Under the pieces are notes generated by a model, which did not search any database, was not told the DNA's origin, and was given only the letters and a program-made list of their open reading frames with translations. From JAKJEP01 sp964580995 (lineage in GTDB: Bacteria > Planctomycetota > Phycisphaerae > Sedimentisphaerales > SM23-30), in the NCBI GenBank assembly GCA_964580995.1, contig CAZOMV010000047.1, positions 1 through 43,021 of the forward strand: a DNA stretch of 43,021 nucleotides. The letters run 5' to 3'. Shown here in pieces: positions 33,297 to 42,729 of this stretch. A program made the position numbers and the translations under genes. Within the stretch, counting starts at the first letter, position 1. The number at the start of each line of letters is the position of its first letter.

Positions 33297-33337
33297 CGAA
33301 TTTTTCCGGTTTATTTATAACTTTTCGGTTTTGGTCA

Positions 33338-34120
33338 TCAAGCCAGATCAACGACAATTAAATTCACGCCGATTTTTTCCAGGGCCAGGCGATGGGCCGG
33401 TTCGATGCGGCTGTCCGTAATCAGGCCGTCAACCGTTTTGAGGGAGCCGGTTCGTACCAGTTGGGTTTTCCCGATTTTGGAACTGTCCGCCAGGATATAA
33501 AAACGTTCGGCCCGCTGGCGGATTTTTTGATGGAATTTCGAATAATCCAGGTCCCAATTATAAAGCGTGCCGTCCAGCCCGATCCCATCGGAGCCTTCGA
33601 AGGCAACATCCGCCGAAAACATATCCAGAACCGTTTCCGCCACCATCCCGGTCAAATCGGCCCGCCCCCGCCGCAGCAGCCCACCCAGCAGGATGGTTTG
33701 GATATCTGGGCTGAAATGCAGCTCCGAAGCCACCGCCAGGCTGGGGGTGATGACGGTGATATTCTTCATTTCCTTGAGAAGATGGGCTAATTCCAGGGTG
33801 GTAGTACCCGTATCCAAAATCACCCGATCACCCGATTTTACCATTTTAACCGCTTCCCGTGCGATGGCCTGTTTGGCAGCGATATTGGATTGCCTCCGGG
33901 TGAGAAAATCGAACACAAAGTCCATTCGCTCCGCCGGAATTGCCCCCCCATGGGTCCGCTGGACCTGTCCGGTGCGCTCCAGCTTGTCCAAATCTCGCCG
34001 GATGGTCATCTCGCTGACCTCAAATTGCCGGGCCAAATCCGATATAGACACCATCCGCTCGCTTTGCAGCAACTTGCGAATTCTGGTTATACGCAGCTTT
34101 CCGGAAATCTTTTCCGCCAT
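33338..34120 (-). CDS. DeoR/GlpR-family transcriptional repressor
   Basis: A 260-residue regulator. The N-terminal winged helix-turn-helix is a clear DeoR type (about residues 8-60): LRITRIRKLLQS, ISDLARQFEVSEMTIRRDLD, then LERTGQVQRTHGGAI. The C-terminal domain is the DeoR sugar-phosphate sensor with ILDTGTTTLELA, LLGGLLRRG and FYILADSSKIG. The ATG at 34120 has AGGAAAGGA before it; an upstream in-frame start would lie inside the operator region. It sits between two sugar operons that share a motif with its own promoter, so it is probably the autoregulated local repressor, released by a phosphorylated sugar intermediate. Confidence 0.93.
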   Translation of the reverse strand: MAEKISGKLRITRIRKLLQSERMVSISDLARQFEVSEMTIRRDLDKLERTGQVQRTHGGAIPAERMDFVFDFLTRRQSNIAAKQAIAREAVKMVKSGDRVILDTGTTTLELAHLLKEMKNITVITPSLAVASELHFSPDIQTILLGGLLRRGRADLTGMVAETVLDMFSADVAFEGSDGIGLDGTLYNWDLDYSKFHQKIRQRAERFYILADSSKIGKTQLVRTGSLKTVDGLITDSRIEPAHRLALEKIGVNLIVVDLA

Positions 34121-34143
34121 ACAATCCTTTCCTGCATGATATC

Positions 34144-34167
34144 TCACATAAATAACACAATCTAACA
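34144..34167 (-). promoter_or_regulatory. Putative DeoR-type operator, autoregulatory site
   Basis: On the minus strand TGTTAGATTGTGTTATTTAT followed by GTGA, almost identical to the transporter-operon site, 24 bp upstream of the DeoR start codon. Confidence 0.6.
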
Positions 34168-34193
34168 TTATTAAATATACCATTTTATGTCAA
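34165..34193 (-). promoter_or_regulatory. Predicted promoter of the DeoR gene
   Basis: Minus-strand TTGACA at 34193-34188, 17-bp spacer, and a weak -10 TAATGT at 34170-34165 that runs into the operator-like motif. Confidence 0.45.
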
Positions 34194-34254
34194 GTCTGTT
34201 TTACGGCAGATAGTTATGGCAGGGTGAATGCAAAATTCCATGGATAATTTATAT

Positions 34255-34283
34255 TTGACACATATGTTAATAAATGTTAGGAT
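34255..34283 (+). promoter_or_regulatory. Predicted promoter of the isomerase operon
   Basis: TTGACA at 34255-34260 and TAGGAT at 34278-34283 with a 17-bp spacer. The -10 lies inside the operator-like motif at 34275-34298. It excludes the upstream ATG at 34284 as a translation start. Confidence 0.55.
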
Positions 34284-34298
34284 GTGCATAATGTAACA
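34275..34298 (+). promoter_or_regulatory. Putative DeoR-type operator, isomerase operon
   Basis: Begins TGTTAGGATGTG and ends ATGTAACA, so the outer bases form a TGTTA/TAACA inverted pair. It shares TGTTAG-AT-GTG with the sites upstream of the DeoR and transporter genes. Confidence 0.5.
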
Positions 34299-34331
34299 TA
34301 TATAAACATAATGGTGGAGATTGGTATTATT

Positions 34332-34817
34332 ATGGTTGCTGATTTAAGTAAAGTATCGCTGAGCGAGACAGACCAACGTATTTTTTCACAAAAATTCCAG
34401 GAACAGATGAAACAATGGGGAATCATCATGCCGGCGGTGGAACCTCTGTTTTTGCATTTCGGATTGAACGATTTTACTAAAACAGGTTTGATTGAGTACT
34501 GGATCGCCAACGAAATCGAAGCCGGATACTGCGGCAAATTTTTGTTTGTCTTTGACGGCCAAACCTGCCCCCTACACTGGCACAAAAATAAAATTGAAAC
34601 CTTTTATATTGTAAAAGGAAAAGTCAACATGCGTTTCCAGGGGAAAGATTCCCAGATGTCGCCAGGCGATACCCTCCTGGTGAATGTCAACCAGAAACAT
34701 TCCTTCACCGGGATTGGCCCGGCACTGCTGCTGGAAATTTCCAAGCCCTGTATCGTGGAAGATAACTATTTTGAAAACACGGCGATTCCCTTGGGCGGTA
34801 ATTACCAGAACCAGTAA
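34332..34817 (+). CDS. Cupin, D-lyxose-isomerase-like
   Basis: A 161-residue single-domain cupin. The likely metal ligands are the two His and the Glu in PLHWHKNKIETFY and the later His in NQKHSF, with MSPGDTLL between, as in the D-lyxose isomerase family, and the end EDNYFENTAIPLG resembles the tail of those enzymes. D-lyxose isomerases interconvert lyxose and xylulose and usually also mannose and fructose. The protein is shorter than typical members, so another sugar isomerase or epimerase role is possible. The ATG at 34332 is chosen because a GGTGGAG precedes it, though at a long spacing of about 12 bases; the ATG at 34311 is an alternative. First gene of a two-gene operon with the motif-bearing promoter. 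Confidence 0.6.
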   Translation: MVADLSKVSLSETDQRIFSQKFQEQMKQWGIIMPAVEPLFLHFGLNDFTKTGLIEYWIANEIEAGYCGKFLFVFDGQTCPLHWHKNKIETFYIVKGKVNMRFQGKDSQMSPGDTLLVNVNQKHSFTGIGPALLLEISKPCIVEDNYFENTAIPLGGNYQNQ

Positions 34818-34831
34818 AGTCGGGAGAATTC

Positions 34832-36148
34832 ATGGATACGCATTTGACAGCCGGGGCGGCTTGTCGGGAAATCACGCCCCGCAATTCCCAGTTTCTTTTC
34901 GGGTATCCTCATGTGCCCCGTTATAGCACGGGCGTTCACGATCCGTTATATAGTTCGGCTCTTTATCTGTTTGACGGTCATACGCGGTTACTGTTCATCG
35001 CTAATGATATCATTTTTATACCGAAATATTTGGCGCAATCCATTCGCCGCCAGATCGAACAGGCAACCGCCATTCCCGCCGCTCACATTATGGTCACTGC
35101 CACCCATACCCACTCCGGCCCGAAAACCGTGGATTGTATCAGCAACAGCGAGGATCCGGCTGTGCCGCCCACCGATCCGGATTATCTTTCGTTTCTGGAG
35201 GAACAGATCGTGGCATCTGCCCTCCAGGCTTATCACTCAGCCCAGCCAGCGGAGGTAGGTTTCGTACTGGCGGATGCGCACGGGGTAGGCACCAATCGCC
35301 GGGATCCGGCCGGACCTGCGGATTATCAGGTCCCGGTTCTAATGATACGCTCCGCCGGCCACCGCGTGCCTCTGGCTCTAATGATGGTCTATTCCATGCA
35401 CCCCACGGTTTTGCAGCAAAACTCCACCCTCATCAGCGGCGATTTTCCCGGTATGGCGCGGGAATATCTCCATCAAACGATTCCGGGCTTACAACACTGC
35501 CCGATTTTGTACCATACCGGCCCCTGCGGCAATCTCAGCCCCCGCCACACCATCCGGGATACTACGTTTGAGGAATGCCAACGGCTGGGGCATATGCTGG
35601 GCCGGGCGGTAGAAAAGGTTTTGAGCCGGGTCGAATTTTCTACTGAAATTCCTTTGAATTGCCTTCAGGATTTTACCGATATGACCCGGCGAACGTTTTC
35701 CTCTGTGGAAGCCGCAAAAACCGGCGTGCAGTCCGCCATGCAAAAACTGGAACAGGCCCGCCAAAACCACAGTCCACGGGCAGAGATACGCACGGCCGAG
35801 TGCGACCTCTTTGGCGCTCAGGAAACTCTTACCCTGGCCAAAGCGGCGGCCGACAATCAGTTAAGCAAAACCTACCAAAGCTGTTCACCCACAGAAATTC
35901 AGGTTTTTTCCGTTGGTCCGTGGAAATATGTCGGCTGGCCGGGAGAAATCTTTGTGGAATATGCCCTGCAAATTAAAAGCAAAGCCTCTGATACCTTTGT
36001 GATTTCTCTGGCTAACGGAGAACTGCAAGGCTACCTCGTCACCAACGAAGCCTTCCGGGAGGGCGGCTACGAGGCATCCAACACCCTCTTCGATCCCCAA
36101 AGCGGCGATATTCTCGTGGAACGCACTTTGGAACTATTAAAAAAATAA
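34832..36148 (+). CDS. Neutral/alkaline ceramidase N-terminal-domain-like amidohydrolase
   Basis: A 438-residue protein with the fold of the neutral ceramidase catalytic domain. Evidence is the TAGAACREITP start, the zinc-binding TATHTHSGP loop (H92, H94), the MHPTVL strand with a further likely ligand His, GDFPGMAR, and the late GWPGEIFVEY with a conserved Glu. There is no signal peptide, unlike secreted ceramidases, so it acts in the cytoplasm. It starts 14 bp after the isomerase-like gene with GGGAG before the ATG. Many bacterial relatives sit in sugar operons and probably do not act on ceramide; deacylation of an acylated or amide-linked sugar is an inference from context. Confidence 0.75.
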   Translation: MDTHLTAGAACREITPRNSQFLFGYPHVPRYSTGVHDPLYSSALYLFDGHTRLLFIANDIIFIPKYLAQSIRRQIEQATAIPAAHIMVTATHTHSGPKTVDCISNSEDPAVPPTDPDYLSFLEEQIVASALQAYHSAQPAEVGFVLADAHGVGTNRRDPAGPADYQVPVLMIRSAGHRVPLALMMVYSMHPTVLQQNSTLISGDFPGMAREYLHQTIPGLQHCPILYHTGPCGNLSPRHTIRDTTFEECQRLGHMLGRAVEKVLSRVEFSTEIPLNCLQDFTDMTRRTFSSVEAAKTGVQSAMQKLEQARQNHSPRAEIRTAECDLFGAQETLTLAKAAADNQLSKTYQSCSPTEIQVFSVGPWKYVGWPGEIFVEYALQIKSKASDTFVISLANGELQGYLVTNEAFREGGYEASNTLFDPQSGDILVERTLELLKK

Positions 36149-36184
36149 TTGCTTCGATAAAAAACGGTCGCCAACCCGCCTGCA

Positions 36185-39100
36185 TTATTTCATATTATTC
36201 GGAATCGGCGATTTCCATAATCCCACCGACCGCCGGCCGAATCCGTGATTCCAATAAAGCAACAGTTCATCCTGAAGCGGCACCAGTGACCAGGACTCAT
36301 ACAGCGGCATGTTGCAAAAGACGATGGGCTGCTTTTCCAGTTCAGCATCGCCGCCCTTGAACGGACTGGTGCTGCGTTGAAGGAGTTGGTACGGCTGATC
36401 CCGGTCAAACAGGGCCTGCGCCGGGTAATGCGCATAAAGCATTCGCCGCAGATCGCCGTTGCCCTTCGGATCGTCGTTAATTCCATTGTAAATAAGCAGA
36501 ATACCGTCCTTTCGCAACACAGCGGCTGCGGTGTCCAGGTAGAGGCTGTCAAAGTATCCCGGTCGCAGCGGCATGGGGTGGCGTAATTGGCCATTCTCGT
36601 CACGCACCACCTCCCAGTCGATCATATTCTCCGAGGTTGCCATGCACAAGGAATGAGGCCCCTTGGTGGCCAGGCAATTCAGATACATCCAGTATTTGCC
36701 GTTTATTTTGGTCACCACCAGCCGGTTTCCTTCCAGCCGTGTAACTACCGCCGGATGGGGGAACCGGCCGGGAGCGGCTTCCGGAATGACATCCATATCG
36801 CGCGGCGCCTTTTTGGCGAAAATTCGCCCATGCACCGTCCAATTCTTCATATCACGTGTGCTGGCGACCGCCAGTTCCTGAGCATTGACATGCCCATGAC
36901 TGAAATAGTTAAACAGCAGGTAATAGGTGCCGCCCCCGTCCACGAAAAGACGCGAATCGCCGTAGGAGATACTGGCCACCTTGAGATCACGCAGCGAACC
37001 GAGGAATTCGTCCTGGGGCCGGGCATGAAAGACCGGCTGATCGCCGCGCGTGAAGTGCAGTCCATCCTCGCTCCAGGCCAGACCCATCCGCCACTGCTGA
37101 TCGTCACCGAATGAACGGTAAACGCAATAGAGCTTATTGTCGAACACCGAAAAGGTAGGGCAATAGACATCCTGCTCCCACTTGACCTCTCGCTTAATAA
37201 TCGGATCATAGAAAACCTTGTCGGATTCACCCGGCATGACCGAGAGCACGCGGGGATTGACATCGCTGAATTTCAATTCCCAGTCCGGCCGATCTTCTTC
37301 AAACAATGGCGCCGTTTCCGCATCAGGATTATGGGAACTGACGTTGGTATCATTTGGGCTAACCCGCAATGTCACGATTTTCCACGGCTGAATAGCAAAA
37401 CGAATTTCCTTTCCGGCGATTTCGATATTGCCTGTCGAATCCATCGCCTCTCCCAGCAGATTCACCTGCTGCACCTGATTCATCTCACCGGCGAATTGAA
37501 TGGTGACATCAGCCGGCTGGCCGGTGGTTTCATACAGTCGTAATTCGTATTGTGGTTTTCGGGCCTCATCATGGGAGGGAATCAGACGCATGGAGGAGAG
37601 AACCACATTCGCCGGGGATACAGAAACAAAGGAATTCATCGTCTGGGCCGCTGCCTGTTCCAATTGCAGCGGGAGAGTTCCAAAATAGGCCGGCGGCCCC
37701 GTGAGGCGGCTGGGAACCGCCTCCGCCGAAACTCCGCCGCGCGACAGATTATACCAGGGCGAGTACGCCAGCAGCGGCACCTGCTGCTCGAGTGCCTGCC
37801 GATAAGACAAAGCCTGCTGCCAGGAGCCTTCATGTGGTACCAAAGCAAAACGCCAGGTGTGGTGTCCTGTCCCCTGCAGCAAAGGATGGCAGGAACGGAA
37901 GACATCCACCGGCATGGTCCGCAGATGAAGCAGAATGAACTCCAGCGAATGGCTTTGCCTTTGGAATAGATAGCCGGTATGCATGCCCGGCGGGCAGATA
38001 AAAGTATAACCGTAATCGGCACTGGAAATATCCGTCCAGCGGGTGGCATAGTAGCCTTCCGGATAGCCGTCGGTAAAAAAGGTACCACGGAACGGTTCGG
38101 CCGCAAGATTGTCCCTCGATTCCACGCCGAAGGGTATCCCGGCCGCCGCCTGGTCGGCATCGCCCACCGGGAAACGAACGCAGAACACGCCATTATCTTC
38201 TTTGGCATCGATCTCGACCAGATATTCGATCCTTCTGCTGTTCTGCCAGAGGCGCACTTCCCGCAGGATTTCATGCGGCCCGATGCTGCCGTGGGCTCGC
38301 AGAGCTGCATAAACCGGCCCTGTGAAGGATTCACACCGGGTAATATCCACCTGCCAGTCCCGCCGGCTGCCGACCGGCCCATCATGCTCCCAATTGGCAG
38401 ACGGGGGCAGATCATAAATCGCCAGATCGCCAAAACTGCCGTTCTGGTCCTGGGCCAGGATTTCGTTTTTGGTTTTATCGTAGATTTCCAGCTTGCCTTC
38501 CGGACTCATCCGCAGACGGTACCAAGTGTTTTCGATGACCAGCGAGCGATTATCCGCCATCGGGTCTGCGGTATTTTTTTCCTCCCCACGACGGAGATAA
38601 AAAGTCTGGTAGCCGCAGGCGGGAATCTGCTCTGCCAGAAACGCCAGGCAGTTGCCATTGGCCGGCTCATGCCGGATAAACTGCATGGGGATTTTTTGTC
38701 CGGCAGTATCCGTAAGGATAAGATTATCCACTTTTTCATCCACATAAAACTCCACCGGACCGCTGACCGGCCAGGACTGAAAATTGAACACCAACAGCGG
38801 CGTACCCGCCTGTTTATCAAACGAAACGGCGCAACTGACCGACGACAGTGCCTCCTCCAGAAAACGCCGGGCGCGGGCGGCAGTGCTATTAATAAGGGAC
38901 ATCCGTTCTTCATAATCTTCGCGAAACAGCCAATCGATGGCGTGGCCTGAGCAGGAAAGCAGGTCCTGCCAAAGCGGTTGAACCGGTTCCTCCACAAACT
39001 GCCGGCCCTGCAGCGCCGCCATTACCTGGGCCTTTTCCAGCATCAGCAGCAGGTCTTCATTCCGGTTATTTTGTGTGTAAATATTATAGCTGCCGTAGGC

Positions 39101-40033
39101 CCCGGCATTGGCAAAATAGCACAGGCTGTCCAGCGGCCCCTCCAGCTCGCTCAACTGCCCGCCATATTTTTCACATTCCGTAAAATAGCGGGCCATTGTT
39201 CCCAGTATCTTCTTCTTCGGATCCCAGGCCGCCGCGAGTTTGGCAACTTCCGCCGACGGCATGGCATCATCCATCCCCAGTCCGACTCGCCACACGGGTA
39301 CCGGCTGAATCCCATCGACGACCTGATTGAATTCCTGCGGCGGAGGGGGTAGCTCCGGATTGCCGGCTATGGAAAAATTCCGCGAATACAGCATCCGCGT
39401 CCCATCCAGCCCTGTGTACCAGAATGTCCGCTGGGGACCGTCCTTACGCTGAAATTCATAATACGGATAGTCTGCCTGGCTCAACAACTGCGGCATCTGG
39501 CTGTGGCCGCTCATCACATCGATGGTGCTATAGACTTTCTGCTGCAAACCCGGCGCGTGGCGGCGAAAATATTCCTTGCCCAGCACCAGATTACGGACAA
39601 ACGTTTCCGGATAAATCTCGCTAATCCGAGGATTGCTGTACCCGACTATAATCTCGATCCGACCCTCTCTGACCCGCTGCCAGAATTCCTCCGCCAGACC
39701 CGGCCAGTCCCGCTGTACCTTGGCCAGAAATGGCAGAATCTGTTCATTGACCGTTTCCATCTGGCAGACATAATCCGGGTATTCCCGCATGATCATCAGG
39801 TAACTGCGAATTGCCTCGGCATATCGCGCCTCATGCCAGGCCCGGGTGTGAATCCACGCCCAATCGCAATGCGAGTTTACTGTTACCACGGTCAGGACAG
39901 GTTCCTGACCTGCTTCCGATTCGGCCGCTTGAACTGCCGGATTATAAAAAGGAAATAACACGCTGCCCATCAGGACCAGCAGAAGAAATCGGGACATATT
40001 TAATTTTTTACGATGCTTTATATCACTCTTCAT
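36185..40033 (-). CDS. Secreted GH38-type mannosidase fused to a GH130-like beta-propeller
   Basis: A very large exported protein of 1282 residues with a signal peptide (about 1-36, ending AVQAA). The N-terminal part is GH38-like: the metal site VNSHCDWAW (H55, D57), the likely nucleophile D172 in STIDVMSGHSQMPQLL, and downstream beta-sandwich domains to about residue 900. GH38 enzymes release alpha-mannose. Residues ~950-1282 look like a five-bladed propeller of the GH130 type (LYCVYRSFGDD, MGLAWSEDGLHFTR, ENMIDWEVV, GILLIYNGIND, RMLYAHYPAQALFD), a family of beta-mannoside phosphorylases and hydrolases. A normal GH38 has no such tail. Catalytic residues of the propeller could not be assigned, so it may be a binding domain only. 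AAAGGAA precedes the ATG. It is 43 bp after the GH36 gene. Confidence 0.78.
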   Translation of the reverse strand: MKSDIKHRKKLNMSRFLLLVLMGSVLFPFYNPAVQAAESEAGQEPVLTVVTVNSHCDWAWIHTRAWHEARYAEAIRSYLMIMREYPDYVCQMETVNEQILPFLAKVQRDWPGLAEEFWQRVREGRIEIIVGYSNPRISEIYPETFVRNLVLGKEYFRRHAPGLQQKVYSTIDVMSGHSQMPQLLSQADYPYYEFQRKDGPQRTFWYTGLDGTRMLYSRNFSIAGNPELPPPPQEFNQVVDGIQPVPVWRVGLGMDDAMPSAEVAKLAAAWDPKKKILGTMARYFTECEKYGGQLSELEGPLDSLCYFANAGAYGSYNIYTQNNRNEDLLLMLEKAQVMAALQGRQFVEEPVQPLWQDLLSCSGHAIDWLFREDYEERMSLINSTAARARRFLEEALSSVSCAVSFDKQAGTPLLVFNFQSWPVSGPVEFYVDEKVDNLILTDTAGQKIPMQFIRHEPANGNCLAFLAEQIPACGYQTFYLRRGEEKNTADPMADNRSLVIENTWYRLRMSPEGKLEIYDKTKNEILAQDQNGSFGDLAIYDLPPSANWEHDGPVGSRRDWQVDITRCESFTGPVYAALRAHGSIGPHEILREVRLWQNSRRIEYLVEIDAKEDNGVFCVRFPVGDADQAAAGIPFGVESRDNLAAEPFRGTFFTDGYPEGYYATRWTDISSADYGYTFICPPGMHTGYLFQRQSHSLEFILLHLRTMPVDVFRSCHPLLQGTGHHTWRFALVPHEGSWQQALSYRQALEQQVPLLAYSPWYNLSRGGVSAEAVPSRLTGPPAYFGTLPLQLEQAAAQTMNSFVSVSPANVVLSSMRLIPSHDEARKPQYELRLYETTGQPADVTIQFAGEMNQVQQVNLLGEAMDSTGNIEIAGKEIRFAIQPWKIVTLRVSPNDTNVSSHNPDAETAPLFEEDRPDWELKFSDVNPRVLSVMPGESDKVFYDPIIKREVKWEQDVYCPTFSVFDNKLYCVYRSFGDDQQWRMGLAWSEDGLHFTRGDQPVFHARPQDEFLGSLRDLKVASISYGDSRLFVDGGGTYYLLFNYFSHGHVNAQELAVASTRDMKNWTVHGRIFAKKAPRDMDVIPEAAPGRFPHPAVVTRLEGNRLVVTKINGKYWMYLNCLATKGPHSLCMATSENMIDWEVVRDENGQLRHPMPLRPGYFDSLYLDTAAAVLRKDGILLIYNGINDDPKGNGDLRRMLYAHYPAQALFDRDQPYQLLQRSTSPFKGGDAELEKQPIVFCNMPLYESWSLVPLQDELLLYWNHGFGRRSVGLWKSPIPNNMK

Positions 40034-40076
40034 GTTTTTCCTTTCGTTATAAAAAAGTTGACCTGCTGCTTGAGTG

Positions 40077-42665
40077 TTACTTGGGATTCGAACGCTGGTA
40101 TGTATAAATCAAAGCGGCCGGGGGATTATCAATACTCACCCGCAGCCCCTTGCTCATCAATTCCTGGCCGGAAAAGGTCTGCTCCTGCGGATCGTCCAGA
40201 TTCTGAACCCGGTATATGCCATCCGGCTCCAGGCCCTTCAACCGAAACACCATCACCTCCGCATGGGCGATCCGGTCATGTTCCCCGGCCCGCCGGAACA
40301 CCTGGACCATTCCCTCCCCCGCTTCCGGCCGGTCATATTGCCAGGCCAGCCAGGCATCCGTCTCCAGCGAGTAAGGCGTCAGGGGATAATAGTCACCCAG
40401 GTAATTCGCGGCAATCTCCCGCCATTCTTTGGTCAGTTTTCGTAAAGTATCATATTGCAGATCCTTCCGCCGCAGGTCATAATTCAACACCATCGCAGCC
40501 GTCATATTGCTGCGAAAACCATAGCTGTTGTCATGGATAGTTCCAGTCCCTTCATAAGGCAGCCAGAAAGCAATTCCGTACGTCTGGCATTGATGGCTGA
40601 CCGGATCCCAGAACACATCGCTGCGCCATAGCGGCACCGACCGCCGCATGGTCTCCAGATCCAGCCGCCGCCCGCCCCGGCAGCAGTTATCGATCAGCAG
40701 ATTCGGATGGCGACGCAGCAACTCGTCGTAAAAAGCCAAAAAGCCCGTCACATACCCGATCTCGGTTATCCCCTGCCGATCCTCGCTGTCGTTACCTCGC
40801 CAGATAGGCAGCGGCCCCATCCCCGTATCGTGCCGGTAACAATCGATCCCTTCCTCGGTGATTACCTTATCGATCAGATCGATTACCCACCGCAGCGCCT
40901 CCGGATTGCCGAAATTCAAAGCAGAGATATCCCCTCCCCGGCAAAGCGGTTCCTCCCCTTTGCCTTTGATGATCCACTCCGGTTTCGCTCCGAATGGGCT
41001 TGGCTCCGGGGCAAACCAGACAATCGTTTTCATGCCTTTCGTGCGGCCGTAATCACTCACCGCCCGAATGCCGTTGGGATAGCGGTCCCTGGCCACCTCC
41101 CAGCCGCCGGCATGCCAGCCATAGTCGATCCACCACCAGTTGATCCCAATCCTCTCCTCCACATACCGGTCAATAAACTCCTTCTGATTCTGTTCACTGG
41201 TGGTCGTATAACCCAGCAAATCCGTATTGCTGCCCGGCAGCATCGGCTCCAGCGGTTTGCCACCCGGTTGGGGAAGTCCATATGACATCATCCACCGCCG
41301 CCAGATATTCTGCCCGCCAATCCAGCCCCCTTCCCAGAATTGCAGCACCACCAGCGGACTGCGTACCTCTTCCCCCGGATGAAGCCGGAAATGCGTCAAC
41401 TCTTGGCCGCACGATACCGCCAGCGACTGCTCCGCATCCCGCGCAAACCGGGCCTGCCACTGCCCCGGCCAGCCAATAGCCAGAATCATCCCGGTTCCGG
41501 TTTGTAAATCGATATTGAAATAGGACATATGGGGATCGGTGGAGTAACCCGTGGCCGGCACGAAACTGCGCACCAGGCTGGGCGAAAGAACCGTTTCCAT
41601 CGGCCGGTAATCGTCCAGCCGGCAGGAACTGCCCAGAAAATGATGCAGCAGAAACTCCGTATCCGTCGGACGCTTCAGCCGCATGTCCAGCGCCTGAATC
41701 TTCTCGATAATCGGCGTATCCGCCGCACCGGTATTCTTAAAATACACCGTCCATTCCAGCGTCGGAAAATCCAGATATTCAATCCCGACCCAGCGAACCT
41801 CCAGACCGGTCTTGGGATCCGTGAAAACCAGGCTGTGCTCTCTCCGGCCGGCATCCAGTTGCCGGGAGGTCCGCTTCAGCCCCCAGGTGGGCAGCAGTTC
41901 GCCGGACGATTTTCCATCATAAAGGAATGAAAACGGATACGCTCCGACCGCCGCGATAACATCTTCACCCGGCAGCGCCAGCTCATCCAGCCGCACCGTC
42001 CGCCCGCTGGCCAGCGTCACCTGGGCATCGGCCCAGTCTCCTTCCCCCCAATCGTTGTATTTGTCCCCGGCAATCTCCAAAATAAACTCCCTGGCCCCCT
42101 CCAGATTCACTTCGATCGGATTGCCAGGCATATAATGACGAACAACATCAGATTTAAAAAGCTCTTTTTCGCCCGTTTTTACCCGGAAGATCATCTCCGG
42201 CCAGATCGGGCCGCTGGGCCAGTCATGCGGATCGCTTTGCACGCCCCGCTCCATCCCGATCACCGCCCGAAACGTCTGGCCCGCCTCCGGCAAACGCACT
42301 CGGATACGGCTGGGTACATAGCAAAACAAACCATGCTCAAATTTTCTATCCCCAATCTGCAAAGGCCGTCCGAAACGCGCGTTTTTCTGCACCGCGCCCC
42401 GATTCTCCAAAACCTCCAGCCCCGGATCCGCAGGACTATCGTCTCTAGCCCCGTTGAACATGGTTTGAACACACCGTTTCGACGTGAGCATCTCCCCTGC
42501 AGTAGAACCCAGAGCAACAGCCTGAATAGAAATCATAAAAAATATGCCTATCCGTATCAAACATCCGACTATTTTCCTTTTAACTGAAATATTACTTGCC
42601 TTTGAAACTACAGTTTTTTTGCTCCCAAAAGAAGTGCGGATCCTTGAATTCATTAAATTTACCAT
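40077..42665 (-). CDS. Secreted NPCBM-GH36 alpha-galactosidase
   Basis: An 862-residue exported protein. After a long basic start and a hydrophobic export segment (about residues 34-54), an NPCBM-type beta-sandwich spans about 60-225 (FEHGLFCYVPSRIRVRLP, FRAVIGMERGV and FILEIAGDKYNDWGEGDWA). The GH36 part follows, with a beta-sandwich and barrel carrying NWWWIDYGWHAGG, VWFAPEPSPFG, the probable nucleophile Asp in CYRHDTGMG and the probable acid/base Asp in LWRSDVFWDP. It is paralogous to the GH36 gene at 8640 over most of its length, including RGNDSEDRQGITEIG and SHQCQTYG. AGAAAGGAAA precedes the ATG at 42665. Likely co-transcribed with the downstream GH38 gene. Confidence 0.85.
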   Translation of the reverse strand: MVNLMNSRIRTSFGSKKTVVSKASNISVKRKIVGCLIRIGIFFMISIQAVALGSTAGEMLTSKRCVQTMFNGARDDSPADPGLEVLENRGAVQKNARFGRPLQIGDRKFEHGLFCYVPSRIRVRLPEAGQTFRAVIGMERGVQSDPHDWPSGPIWPEMIFRVKTGEKELFKSDVVRHYMPGNPIEVNLEGAREFILEIAGDKYNDWGEGDWADAQVTLASGRTVRLDELALPGEDVIAAVGAYPFSFLYDGKSSGELLPTWGLKRTSRQLDAGRREHSLVFTDPKTGLEVRWVGIEYLDFPTLEWTVYFKNTGAADTPIIEKIQALDMRLKRPTDTEFLLHHFLGSSCRLDDYRPMETVLSPSLVRSFVPATGYSTDPHMSYFNIDLQTGTGMILAIGWPGQWQARFARDAEQSLAVSCGQELTHFRLHPGEEVRSPLVVLQFWEGGWIGGQNIWRRWMMSYGLPQPGGKPLEPMLPGSNTDLLGYTTTSEQNQKEFIDRYVEERIGINWWWIDYGWHAGGWEVARDRYPNGIRAVSDYGRTKGMKTIVWFAPEPSPFGAKPEWIIKGKGEEPLCRGGDISALNFGNPEALRWVIDLIDKVITEEGIDCYRHDTGMGPLPIWRGNDSEDRQGITEIGYVTGFLAFYDELLRRHPNLLIDNCCRGGRRLDLETMRRSVPLWRSDVFWDPVSHQCQTYGIAFWLPYEGTGTIHDNSYGFRSNMTAAMVLNYDLRRKDLQYDTLRKLTKEWREIAANYLGDYYPLTPYSLETDAWLAWQYDRPEAGEGMVQVFRRAGEHDRIAHAEVMVFRLKGLEPDGIYRVQNLDDPQEQTFSGQELMSKGLRVSIDNPPAALIYTYQRSNPK

Positions 42666-42729
42666 CTAATTTCCTTTCTAAAGCAAAAAAACTAACTATC
42701 TAATATGTAAATTTATGTAAATTTTAATT

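Noticed and set aside
34284..34331. Upstream in-frame ATG at 34284 as the start of the isomerase-like gene
   Set aside because: It coincides with the predicted -10/operator region and would precede the transcription start; the extra residues have no family match.
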